Shown: positions 28,563 to 39,022 of the stretch, piece after piece | Numbering within the stretch: the first letter of the stretch is position 1 | Layout: every line of letters begins with the position of its first letter | NCBI RefSeq assembly: GCF_014197035.1 | Contig: NZ_JACIEU010000002.1 | Coordinates: forward strand, 124,001-188,000 | DNA: 64,000 bases | Source: Sphingobium scionense | GTDB lineage: Bacteria > Pseudomonadota > Alphaproteobacteria > Sphingomonadales > Sphingomonadaceae | Reading direction: 5' to 3' | The notes under the pieces: generated by a model | The model's database searches: none | Told to the model about the DNA's origin: nothing | Seen by the model: only the letters and a program-made list of their open reading frames with translations | Position numbers and translations under genes: made by a program

Positions 28563-29432
28563 ATGGCGGGACGGCGATGGACGCGGGCGCTGGCTTTGGC
28601 GCTGCTCGGCGCTTCGGGCGCGGCGCTGGGGACCGATACGCCGCAACAGGCCGAGGACGAGATCGTCGTGATCGTCGCCAGGATGAAGATCATCAACATC
28701 GAATATGCGCTTCGTGGTCCCTGGCTCAAGGCCTGCAATCTCGACGGGACGACCGGCACGCCGGCGGCCGACCGGGCGATCTGCATGTTGCTGCAACAAT
28801 GCCTGCTCGACGGGAAGACACGGCGCGAAGAGGCCAAGCAATGCGTCAATGCCCGGATCGACGATCTCGCCAATCATCGTGGCACCCTGCCTGCGCTGGT
28901 GAGCGAGGCTGCGCTTGAAACCGCCGCCGCCGGGCAGGATGCACCAGCGGACGATGCGGAAAAATCCGACGCGATCATCGTCACCGGCGCGCGCCATGTC
29001 ATCAATCCGGGCCTGTGGCGCTTTACCGAGATCGGCACCTATGTGAGCAGCGTTTCCGGACATCATCCTCCGGGCACCCGCCAGTGGGAGGCCTGCATCC
29101 CCGATCGTCGCGATGATCTGGCGATCCGCTATGCCGTGGAGGGACCGCCCCTTCCGGCTGGGACCGGTGGCCCGCATGGATGCCGCCAATGGCGGGTCAC
29201 TGTGTCAGGGCGCAAATTCGAGGGGCGACTATATTGTGGCCGTGCGCATGGCGGCTTTTCCTATGGCAGGATGAACGGAACGGTCACGGGCGATGCGCTG
29301 GAGGCATCTGCCGAACACAAGACGGTTGGCGGACGGGGGCCGCGCGGGAAAGGGCCAGAGAAGCCGCGCTTCTTCGGGAGCCTGAAGACCGAATTGTCGG
29401 GGGAGCGCGTCGGCGCGTGCCCCGGTCGCTGA
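28563..29432 (+). CDS. secreted DUF3617-like protein
   Basis: A 289-residue protein with a signal peptide (about 1-23, LALALLGASGAALG). The C-terminal half resembles DUF3617 proteins (NPGLWRFTEIGTY, QWEACIPD, paired cysteines, EGRLYCG), periplasmic proteins of unknown role common in sphingomonads. Two related short segments, EIVVIVARMKIIN near 33-45 and DAIIVTGARHVIN about 100 residues later, look like an internal duplication; the second leads into the DUF3617-like part. Start at 28563 is supported by GGGGAGAGG 7 bp upstream. Monocistronic, divergent from DUF817 and convergent with the next gene. Confidence 0.6.
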   Translation: MAGRRWTRALALALLGASGAALGTDTPQQAEDEIVVIVARMKIINIEYALRGPWLKACNLDGTTGTPAADRAICMLLQQCLLDGKTRREEAKQCVNARIDDLANHRGTLPALVSEAALETAAAGQDAPADDAEKSDAIIVTGARHVINPGLWRFTEIGTYVSSVSGHHPPGTRQWEACIPDRRDDLAIRYAVEGPPLPAGTGGPHGCRQWRVTVSGRKFEGRLYCGRAHGGFSYGRMNGTVTGDALEASAEHKTVGGRGPRGKGPEKPRFFGSLKTELSGERVGACPGR

Positions 29433-29444
29433 TCGGGAGCGAAA

Positions 29445-29473
29445 GGGCGCTCCGGATAATGTCCGGAGCACCC
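29445..29473. terminator. bidirectional terminator-like hairpin between convergent genes
   Basis: GCTCCGGA (29449-29456) and TCCGGAGC (29462-29469) form a perfect 8-bp stem with loop TAATG, extendable by GGG/CCC across one mismatch. It lies between the ends of two convergent genes; on the minus strand it is followed by CCCTTTC. Confidence 0.5.
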
Positions 29474-29492
29474 AGGACTTTGTAAAACCGCC

Positions 29493-30545
29493 TCAGTTGG
29501 GCTTGCGTGCCCCCTGGCTAATCGTCACCTCGCCATTGGCGGCATAAAGTGCCGTGGCTTCGGCCTGGGCCGTCTGGGGATCCTTGCCGTCCAGGATCGC
29601 GGCGATCTGGCGGCCGCTGGGCACCTTGTCATAGATGCCGTAAAGATCAGTCTGGCCGACCATATGGATTGACAGTTGATAGCCAAGGTCGCGGGTGGCG
29701 GGATCGAAGGCGAGGACGGTGCCACTATCGTCGACCGGCACGATGATCGCGCCGTCGCTGCGACCCGTCTGCTGCAACATGTCATAGCTGCCCTGCGCAG
29801 TCTGGACGGTGCCGCGAATGCACAGATTGTCCTTACCCTCGCGCGGGATGCGGACATCCTGCGGCACGGGTTGGCCGGCGGTGCCGCTGGGCACGGCCTT
29901 GGTCAGGCGGGCATCGCTGATGTCGCCGGTGGGACAGGCGCCGAAGCTGGCCGGACTGGTCGCGTGCAGCGCTGAAACCTCGTCGAATTGCAAGCCGGCC
30001 AACATCCCGTCCAGCCCTGCAAGCACTTCGGCGCGGCGTTCGGTCGGCCCGGTGACGCGCAGCTTCACCATCCAGCGCCCGGCATGGGCAAAGGCGGCCG
30101 CCGTCGTCAGTGCGCCATCGGCGGCATCGTCATAGACGGCGCGGATCGCGGTGCCCGCAGTACCGCCGGCTGCGACGCTGTCATAGGCGGTGCGATGGGT
30201 CTTGGTGCCGAACCGTTCCATCACCGCCTTGTCGGTCATGTATGCGGCGAGCGAGGCGTCGGCATAGGCCGGCAGATAAACATAGAGGGTCGCCTGGATG
30301 GCACCATCCTGCGAAATATATTGGGCGTAATTGTCGATGCCCTTGCCGCCGTTCGACACTTCGCCACTCTTGGTCAGTGACAGGCTGGCGACCGTCTGCG
30401 GCAGGCTGATGCCGGCGGCGGTCGCACTTATGGCAGTATCGCTGGGCGTCCATGCCTCGATATCGTCCGCCGCCTGCGCCAGCGAGGGCAAGGTCAGGCA
30501 GAGGGCCATCGAACACAGGAACAACGCACTTTTGGGCATTGGCAT
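29493..30545 (-). CDS. secreted protein of unknown function
   Basis: A 350-residue protein with a signal peptide (about 1-25, ending SLAQA), predicted periplasmic. I recognise no named domain. The first half (DNYAQYISQDGAIQATLYVY, YDSVAAGGTAGTAIRAVY, GRWMVKLRVTGPTERRAEVL) looks like a beta-rich fold. The second half (GAIIVPVDDSGTVLAFDPAT) is another compact region with two cysteines. It has its own transcription unit: 245 bp separate its start from the MoxR gene, in which I see no other gene. Confidence 0.6.
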   Translation of the reverse strand: MPMPKSALFLCSMALCLTLPSLAQAADDIEAWTPSDTAISATAAGISLPQTVASLSLTKSGEVSNGGKGIDNYAQYISQDGAIQATLYVYLPAYADASLAAYMTDKAVMERFGTKTHRTAYDSVAAGGTAGTAIRAVYDDAADGALTTAAAFAHAGRWMVKLRVTGPTERRAEVLAGLDGMLAGLQFDEVSALHATSPASFGACPTGDISDARLTKAVPSGTAGQPVPQDVRIPREGKDNLCIRGTVQTAQGSYDMLQQTGRSDGAIIVPVDDSGTVLAFDPATRDLGYQLSIHMVGQTDLYGIYDKVPSGRQIAAILDGKDPQTAQAEATALYAANGEVTISQGARKPN

Positions 30546-30758
30546 CCTCTCTCTCGATTCAGACCGTCTTGGCGCGGGCTTGAATGTCAGAGGGTCAGGA
30601 GACCATGGATTCCACAGGGGCGCAAGCGGCCTTCATGTCGCCGGCGCTATTTGCCCCGGAAATCGTGGCAATTGCGGGTCGTGATGGGCTGATCGTGGCG
30701 CAGTATCGGTCCAGATCAGGCCTTGGGGTGTGACCCGGTCGGGTTCATCCAGCGCGAC

Positions 30759-30789
30759 GGCCGCGATTCGCCCAGGCCGAATCGCGGCC
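30759..30789 (-). terminator. strong hairpin directly after the MoxR stop codon
   Basis: GGCCGCGATTCG (30759-30770) and CGAATCGCGGCC (30778-30789) form a perfect 12-bp stem with a 7-base loop, touching the MoxR stop at 30790. No T-run follows on the minus strand, so it may stabilise the 3' end rather than terminate by itself. Confidence 0.5.
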
Positions 30790-31656
<867 letters not shown>

Positions 31657-31735
31657 TGCTGGAGGACCGGACTAGGCAAAGCGGGATTGGGGCGCAACGC
31701 GTTTGTGCGTTGCGGCAAACCGGCAGGGCGATGGA

Positions 31736-32419
31736 TCAGTCTTGCTGTTGGCGGCGGATGGCGGCGCGGGCTTCAAGCAGATCCCACAAGCCGCGATGCT
31801 GGGCGAGCAACTGGCGCATGCCGAACTGGATCGCGCGATCGACAGCCGGATCGCCGCCGATGGCGCGGGCGACTTCCAGTGTTGCGCGATGATCAGGTAG
31901 GGCACAGGGTACGGGCTCTATGCCCGCACGAAGCGCGGCAATGTCCAGCAGCTTGCGCACGGCACGCCAGTCCAGCACCAGCGCAATCGCCGCGCCCATG
32001 GCGCAGCCGCGCCGGTCGGACTGGGCCAGCATGTCGAGCGCATGGCGCTGCTGGCTGACGAGCGCTTCGCAGTTGCTCTGGCCCGCCGTACTGGGGGCTG
32101 GGCCTGCGGCCACGGTCACCTGGGTCAGATAGGCGCGCTCCCGCGCAAACGCGTCTGCTGCCTCGATTAGCCAGCGGCGCGAGGCATTTTCGACGGACCG
32201 TGTGGCGGCATGATCGATTACGCCGGGATGGCGACCATGGAGCAGGCAGAGATAATAGGCGGCATCGGCAAGGTCCGGCAGGCCCAGGGCATCGCGCGAC
32301 CGTGCATCCTGGCTCGCCTGGATCGTGTAGTTATGGCCATAGCTGCCATCGGTACGAACCAGCATATCCAGGATTTGCGCAATATCGTCGCCCCGGCGCA
32401 GCGCCGTCACTTCGCTCAT
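31736..32419 (-). CDS. conserved-looking protein of unknown function
   Basis: A 227-residue, mainly helical cytoplasmic protein (MSEVTALRRGDDIAQILDML at the start; YYLCLLHGRHPGVIDHA and SSVENASRRWLIEAADAFARE-like helices). It has no signal peptide, membrane segment or motif that I recognise; it may belong to a sphingomonad-specific DUF family. I start at the ATG at 32419, since an upstream extension would be arginine/histidine-rich and non-helical. It ends 80 bp before the MoxR start on the same strand and is divergent from the SGNH gene. Confidence 0.6.
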   Translation of the reverse strand: MSEVTALRRGDDIAQILDMLVRTDGSYGHNYTIQASQDARSRDALGLPDLADAAYYLCLLHGRHPGVIDHAATRSVENASRRWLIEAADAFARERAYLTQVTVAAGPAPSTAGQSNCEALVSQQRHALDMLAQSDRRGCAMGAAIALVLDWRAVRKLLDIAALRAGIEPVPCALPDHRATLEVARAIGGDPAVDRAIQFGMRQLLAQHRGLWDLLEARAAIRRQQQD

Positions 32420-32684
32420 AGAAATTTCCCTGTGGCAACGGCGTAAGGGGCGCCGCTGGGCATAATTTAGGGCAAGGTGCGTAAACGCCGGGTTAAACCT
32501 GAGCCTGTGTCGATGGAACGCAATATGCATGCGACGAGCCGAGTTTTAGCGATAGGGAGGCGGCGATCAGGATAATCCATCCAGACTTTGCTCCCCATAT
32601 GACGCTATTACGAAACTTCTCTTCACACGCCTATTTTTGGTGCATATTGAAATGGTTCGCCTGGGCAGGATCGAAAGGGGCAAG

Positions 32685-33848
32685 ATGCCTGATACATTGA
32701 AGCTTTGCGTAATCGGTGGATCTAATTCTTTGATGAGAAATGGATACACCCCTCCTCTTGTGGCCAATCTTGAGAGGCGCACCGGTAAGAAGGTCGATTT
32801 TCGCAATCTCTCGGTCGGCGGTACATTTTGTCATTTCGGTTTATGGCAAGTGGTGACAAAGGGGCAGCATATTGATGCAGACGTCATCATCGTTGAGTAT
32901 GCCCTTAATGATGCGGAACTTGCGCGTTTCGGAATCCATCAGCAATGGACCAAGGCCTATGAAGGGATGATTGCGCGTCTGCGTAGAGACAATCCGACGG
33001 CGCAAATTCTCACGCCGCTGCTTTTCTCTCGCAGCAACACCGGTCGGACGCAAATTTCAGGTATCAGCAGCGGCGTGGCGTTGATCAACATGCGCTACGG
33101 GGTGTCGACAATCGACGTCACACAGGAGCTTTTGGCGAAGGCGCCGCTCAACTATTGGGACCCAGCCAAGGAATGGCACCGAGATCAATCCCATTATCAT
33201 AAGTTCCTGCAGGTGATGATCGGAGAGATGGTTGCAGATCGGATATTGAAGGGAGAGGGGTATGGTTTAGCACGGGATTATGCGCCAATCATGCCTGGTC
33301 ATTTCATCAATGCGCAATCGGCGGTGATGGCTAATAAATTCGATATGATGTTGCCTGCTGATACCAAATTTCGTGATTTTTCTAACTCTTTATTTTCAGA
33401 ACGTGCCGCTATTATTGGTGAGGGAGCCGAAATTTCCTTCAATGTTCAGGGAAGTGTTGTCGCTGTCATGGTAGTGTCCACGCGCGAGGATGGCGTTGTC
33501 TGTGCGCAGTTCGGTGCACATAAAAGCTATTTTTCGCTACGACGGCGTGCGCTCGATGACGAGAAATATCCGTTCCTGCTCAACTTGGTCATTCCCGATC
33601 AATATTTCGGCAAGCAGATTTGTGCGTCACTGGATGTCGAGGAGCGCTTCTCGCTTCGTTTGGTCGCAGATGCAGAGGCCGAGCAGGTCGGCTATGATAA
33701 TATCCAGCATCGGGGAACGGCGCGCTTGCCGGATCAAGGATCGCATGAATTGGCCGTCATCGATCTGTTGTTTGATGGGGTGATTAGCCCAGTTACCGAT
33801 AACGTCGCAATGCCGGACGGCATCCAGATGGAGGCGGTGGAGGCCTGA
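32685..33848 (+). CDS. SGNH-type hydrolase, lower-GC gene
   Basis: A 387-residue protein. SGNH hydrolase blocks are visible: block I as CVIGGSNSLMRNG (S13; Gly replaces the Asp of GDS), block II NLSVGG (G45-G46), block III VEYALNDAE (N75-D76), and block V DQSHYH (D167, H170). It is probably an esterase acting on sugars or lipids. A C-terminal beta-rich region of about 170 residues follows (SFNVQGSVVAVMVV, YFSLRRRALDD). I start at 32685, with AAAGGGG just upstream; an earlier ATG at 32637 lacks a Shine-Dalgarno. No signal peptide. GC content and codon use are visibly lower than the neighbours, suggesting transfer. The upstream divergent region (32420-32684) is also AT-rich. Confidence 0.7.
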   Translation: MPDTLKLCVIGGSNSLMRNGYTPPLVANLERRTGKKVDFRNLSVGGTFCHFGLWQVVTKGQHIDADVIIVEYALNDAELARFGIHQQWTKAYEGMIARLRRDNPTAQILTPLLFSRSNTGRTQISGISSGVALINMRYGVSTIDVTQELLAKAPLNYWDPAKEWHRDQSHYHKFLQVMIGEMVADRILKGEGYGLARDYAPIMPGHFINAQSAVMANKFDMMLPADTKFRDFSNSLFSERAAIIGEGAEISFNVQGSVVAVMVVSTREDGVVCAQFGAHKSYFSLRRRALDDEKYPFLLNLVIPDQYFGKQICASLDVEERFSLRLVADAEAEQVGYDNIQHRGTARLPDQGSHELAVIDLLFDGVISPVTDNVAMPDGIQMEAVEA

Positions 33849-33880
33849 AATCGTGGTGCTAGCCGCCAAGCTCACTAGGT

Positions 33881-33923
33881 AAAAAAAGACCTGGCCGGAG
33901 ATGATCCGGGCCAGGTCTTTTTT
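33881..33923. terminator. strong bidirectional intrinsic terminator
   Basis: AAAAAAGACCTGGCC (33882-33896) pairs perfectly with GGCCAGGTCTTTTTT (33909-33923) around a 12-base loop, giving T-runs on both strands. It ends the SGNH gene on the plus strand and rpoD on the minus strand (rpoD stop 12 bp away). Confidence 0.9.
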
Positions 33924-33934
33924 GCTAGCCTATA

Positions 33935-35980
<2,046 letters not shown>

Positions 35981-36022
35981 TTATTCGCCTTAACTCCGTC
36001 GTCCCGACAGGAACGACCCTAA

Positions 36023-37912
36023 TCAAACAATGTCTTCGGACTGCGCCAGTTCCGCCAGGCGGCTGTCGTGATCGGCTTTCAGTGCGCGGATGCGCTGCTG
36101 CTCAGCGAAATTCTCTTCGCTGAAGTCGCTCTCGAACCGTCTAGTAGCCTCCGCCAGCGCCGTTTCCAGCTCCGGTCCTTGCGCCATCACCCGGATGGCC
36201 TCGTCCAGGTCGCGCTGCACGCGACTGGGGTCGGTTGTCATCCTATGTGGGGTGAATGTGAACGTATCGGCCCGGAGCATCCCCTTAGCCATATTATACA
36301 AGTCACCTTGCCCCAATATGGTAAGGAGGGCCTGCGTTTCAACTGTTTCTTTGCGGAAGGATGCGGCGATCATCGCATCCAGCAATTGGGCGAGCGCCGG
36401 ATCGCCGATTCGCAGGCCTGACAGCGTCTCGCGGTGCAGGACAATCTGCTCCGGATCGCGCAGCAGGCTGGCCAATATCGCGCGCAGCAGCCGATGTTCC
36501 ATGCCGCTTGCGCCGATCTCCCGCGCCTCGTTACCGGCGGGCGGGACGGGGGGCTTCCAATTGCCCTTCTTGTCACGCTGCCAGCCGGCGCGGGCGCCGC
36601 CACCGCCTGCGCTGCGCTGCGAACGCTGGCCGCCGCCAAAACGATCGGGGCGGGCAAAGAAGAGCGCGTCATACCGCTCCCGGAATGTCTGGGCATAGAG
36701 CGCGCGGACATCGGGATGCTGGATCGAGTCGCTATGGGCGGCGAGCCGCTGCTTGAGCGCTGCCTTCTGCTCGGGCGTGTCGAGTGGTGCGACCTTCTGC
36801 TCATGCTCCCACAGGCGATCGACCAGCGGTTGCGCGGCGGCCAGCACCGCATCCATCGCGCGCGGCCCCTCGGCGCGGAGCAGGTCGTCGGGGTCTTGCC
36901 CCGTCGGCAGGGTAGCGAATGACAGGCTATGACCGGGACGCAGCAGGGGGAGGGCGCGGGTCGCGGCACGGATCGCCGCCTTCTGCCCGGCCGCATCTCC
37001 GTCGAAGCAGAGTACAGGCACCTCGACCATCTTCCACAGCCGCTCGATCTGATGCTCGGTCAGCGCCGTGCCGAGCGGCGCGACCGCATCGCCGAAACCG
37101 GCTTGGGCCAGCGCGATCACGTCCATATAGCCCTCGACCACGATCACCCGGCCGCTTTGCCGGCTGGCGGGGGAGGCGCGGTCGATATTGTAGAGGGTAC
37201 GTCCCTTGTCGAAGAGCGGCGTGTCGGGCGAGTTCAGATATTTGGGTTCGCCCTGGCCGATGATCCGGCCGCCAAAGGCGATAACCCGCCCGCGAATGTC
37301 ACGGATCGGCAGCATGAGGCGCCCACGAAACCGGTCGTAGGTGTCGCGTTCCCCATCCGGATCGATGAGCAGCCCGGCCTCGACCAGCATCGGCTCGCCA
37401 AAATCGCGCAGCGACGTCTTGAGCTTCCCACGCGAATCCGGCGAATAGCCAAAGCCAAACGTGCGCCGGGTCGCATCGCTGATGCCGCGCTTGGCGAGAT
37501 AGGCACGGGCGTCGCCGCCATCGATGCCAGCCAGTTGCTCCTCGAAAAAGCCCTGTGCGGCGCCCATCGCGTCATGCAGCCCCTTGGCCTGCTCGGCGCG
37601 CTTGGCCGCGCGCGGATCGGCGGCGGGCACGTCCATGCCGGCCGTCTGCGCGAGTTCCTTCACCGCCTCCATGAAGGGCAGGCCGCGCTGCTCGGTCATC
37701 CAGCGGATCGCATCACCATGCGCTCCGCAACCGAAGCAATGGTAGAAGCCCTTCTCGTCGTTGATCGTGAAGCTGGGCGTCTTCTCGTTATGGAAGGGGC
37801 AGCAAGCCTTATATTCGCGGCCTGCCTTTTGCACCTTTACGGTCTTGCCGATCAACGTCGAAAGCGACGTCCGCGCGCGCAGTTCGTCCAGCCATTGGGG
37901 CGTGAGGGTCAA
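36023..37912 (-). CDS. dnaG: DNA primase DnaG
   Basis: A 629-residue primase that lays down RNA primers at the replication fork. The N-terminal zinc finger has C38, H41, C59 and C62 (CCPFHNEKTPSF and HCFGCGAHGD). The TOPRIM core includes VIVVEGYMDVIALAQAG and LCFDGDAAGQKAA. The C-terminal helicase-binding domain is helical. Translation starts at TTG (37910-37912), overlapping the stop of the upstream DUF559 gene (TTGA), so it is coupled to it. rpoD follows. Confidence 0.96.
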   Translation of the reverse strand: MTLTPQWLDELRARTSLSTLIGKTVKVQKAGREYKACCPFHNEKTPSFTINDEKGFYHCFGCGAHGDAIRWMTEQRGLPFMEAVKELAQTAGMDVPAADPRAAKRAEQAKGLHDAMGAAQGFFEEQLAGIDGGDARAYLAKRGISDATRRTFGFGYSPDSRGKLKTSLRDFGEPMLVEAGLLIDPDGERDTYDRFRGRLMLPIRDIRGRVIAFGGRIIGQGEPKYLNSPDTPLFDKGRTLYNIDRASPASRQSGRVIVVEGYMDVIALAQAGFGDAVAPLGTALTEHQIERLWKMVEVPVLCFDGDAAGQKAAIRAATRALPLLRPGHSLSFATLPTGQDPDDLLRAEGPRAMDAVLAAAQPLVDRLWEHEQKVAPLDTPEQKAALKQRLAAHSDSIQHPDVRALYAQTFRERYDALFFARPDRFGGGQRSQRSAGGGGARAGWQRDKKGNWKPPVPPAGNEAREIGASGMEHRLLRAILASLLRDPEQIVLHRETLSGLRIGDPALAQLLDAMIAASFRKETVETQALLTILGQGDLYNMAKGMLRADTFTFTPHRMTTDPSRVQRDLDEAIRVMAQGPELETALAEATRRFESDFSEENFAEQQRIRALKADHDSRLAELAQSEDIV

Positions 37913-38352
37913 AATCTCCCCTCCCGCATGCGGGAGGGCGATTTGGGTCGGTCAAGCCCCCGGCTTGGCCTAAACAGCGCGGGGCGCTGTTTACCCAAAT
38001 CGGGGGAGGGCATGTCCGCAATCACCCGTTCAATTTCCTCAGTCACGCCTTCGATATTGCCAAGAACATCATTGTTCCAGAAACGGATCACGCGAAAGCC
38101 TCGTGCTTCGATATGGCGCGTCCGATCAGCGTTGACGGCATCATCGTGCTGTCCGCCATCCACTTCAATTACCAAACCGATCGCGCGGGCTACGAAATCG
38201 CAGATGAACGGGCCGATTGGCACCTGACGGTTGAAGCGGATGCCGGAAATCTTGCGGGCGCTGATCACCTGCCACAGAGCACGCTCGGCTTCCGTGGCAT
38301 TATTGCGCAGCGCGCGGGCTTTCGCGGTAGGGCGAGCATAGCCTTTGTCCAT
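37909..38352 (-). CDS. DUF559 endonuclease-like protein with repeat-derived C-terminus
   Basis: A 147-residue protein of the DUF559 family, related to the very-short-patch (Vsr) and PD-(D/E)xK nuclease fold. Likely active-site residues are D52 in PFICDFVARA, E63 and Q68 in VIEVDGGQHDD; GFRVIRFWNNDVLGN is the other family signature. The domain ends at about residue 112. The last 34 residues (PSPDLGKQRPALFRPSRG and on) are encoded by an intergenic-type repeat element. The gene sits between yqeY and dnaG, where most relatives have none, and overlaps dnaG by 4 bp. Biological role of DUF559 proteins is unknown. Confidence 0.8.
   Translation of the reverse strand: MDKGYARPTAKARALRNNATEAERALWQVISARKISGIRFNRQVPIGPFICDFVARAIGLVIEVDGGQHDDAVNADRTRHIEARGFRVIRFWNNDVLGNIEGVTEEIERVIADMPSPDLGKQRPALFRPSRGLDRPKSPSRMREGRF
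37919..38001. repeat. composite palindromic repeat inside the DUF559 gene 3' end
   Basis: Three nested or adjacent palindromes: CCCTCCCGC/GCGGGAGGG (37919-37938), an outer GATTTGGGT (37940-37948) with ACCCAAATC (37993-38001), and within it AACAGCGC (37973-37980) with GCGCTGTT (37984-37991). A related CCCTCCCGC palindrome is at 38378-38399, so the two flank the DUF559 gene. Confidence 0.65.
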
Positions 38353-38377
38353 CGGTCAAGAACATGCCCTCCCCTGA

Positions 38378-38399
38378 CCCCTCCCGCAAGCGGGAGGGG
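38378..38399. repeat. palindromic repeat between yqeY and the DUF559 gene
   Basis: CCCCTCCCGC (38378-38387) and GCGGGAGGGG (38390-38399) form a perfect 10-bp palindrome with an AA centre. It shares CCCTCCCGC with the repeat at 37919-37938. It lies 16 bp downstream of the yqeY stop (minus strand). Confidence 0.65.
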
Positions 38400-38415
38400 G
38401 ACTAGTGCGGAAGGG

Positions 38416-38868
38416 TCAGCTCAGCGCCGCCTTCACCAGGCCACTCGCCTTGCTCATGTCGATCACCGCGCCATGGCGTTCCTTGAGCACGGCCATGACC
38501 TTGCCCATGTCCTTGACGCTTTCAGCACCAACTTCTGCCTTGATGCCTTCGATCGCCGCCTTGGTCTCGTCCTCGCTCAGCTGCGCGGGCAGGAAGGTCT
38601 CGATGACGTCCAGCTCGGCCTGTTCCTTGGCAGCCAGCTCGTCGCGGCCGCCGCTCTTGAACATGTCGATTGATTCGCGGCGCTGCTTCACCATCTTCTG
38701 CAGCACCTCGACCACGATGCTGTCGTCGTCGGGGACATTGCTGGCGGTGCGCAATTCGATGTCGCGATCCTTGAGCTTGGCCAGGATCAGGCGCACGGCG
38801 GCCAGGCGATCCTTGTCGCCGGCCTTCATGGACTGCACTTGGGCGCTCTTGATGGTGTCGCGAATCAT
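38416..38868 (-). CDS. GatB/YqeY domain protein
   Basis: A 150-residue protein equal in length to the YqeY family, which resembles the tail domain of the amidotransferase subunit GatB and may bind tRNA. Recognisable parts: GDKDRLAAVRLILAKLKDRD at 17-36, EVLQKMVKQRRESIDMFKSG near 54, QAELDVIETFLPAQLSEDE near 83, and MGKVMAVLKERHG near the end. Its place directly upstream of dnaG-rpoD is the usual alphaproteobacterial order, here interrupted by the DUF559 gene. It is divergent from carA. Confidence 0.88.
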   Translation of the reverse strand: MIRDTIKSAQVQSMKAGDKDRLAAVRLILAKLKDRDIELRTASNVPDDDSIVVEVLQKMVKQRRESIDMFKSGGRDELAAKEQAELDVIETFLPAQLSEDETKAAIEGIKAEVGAESVKDMGKVMAVLKERHGAVIDMSKASGLVKAALS

Positions 38869-38935
38869 CGGCGAATAAATCCTGTCTCTTGCGGAAAGGA
38901 GCAGATATAATGCGAAAAGAGATTTTTAACAGACG

Positions 38936-38994
38936 TTGACCTTCACGCCTCGCAGGAATAGGTGACCGGCCGTTTAACCCGCACCAGACGGGTT
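38936..38994 (+). promoter_or_regulatory. possible carA leader: TTGAC and small hairpin
   Basis: A -35-like TTGAC is at 38936-38940, without a good -10 at the right spacing. Further down, AACCCG (38976-38981) and CGGGTT (38989-38994) form a 6-bp stem 28 bp before the carA ATG. There is no U-run, so a classic attenuator is not supported. Confidence 0.25.
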
Positions 38995-39022
38995 CCCGCA
39001 AAAGCATAAAGGACCGCAGACC

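Noticed and set aside
38936..39022. Pyrimidine attenuator upstream of carA
   Set aside because: The small AACCCG/CGGGTT hairpin lacks a U-run and an alternative anti-terminator fold; I list it only as a weak leader feature.
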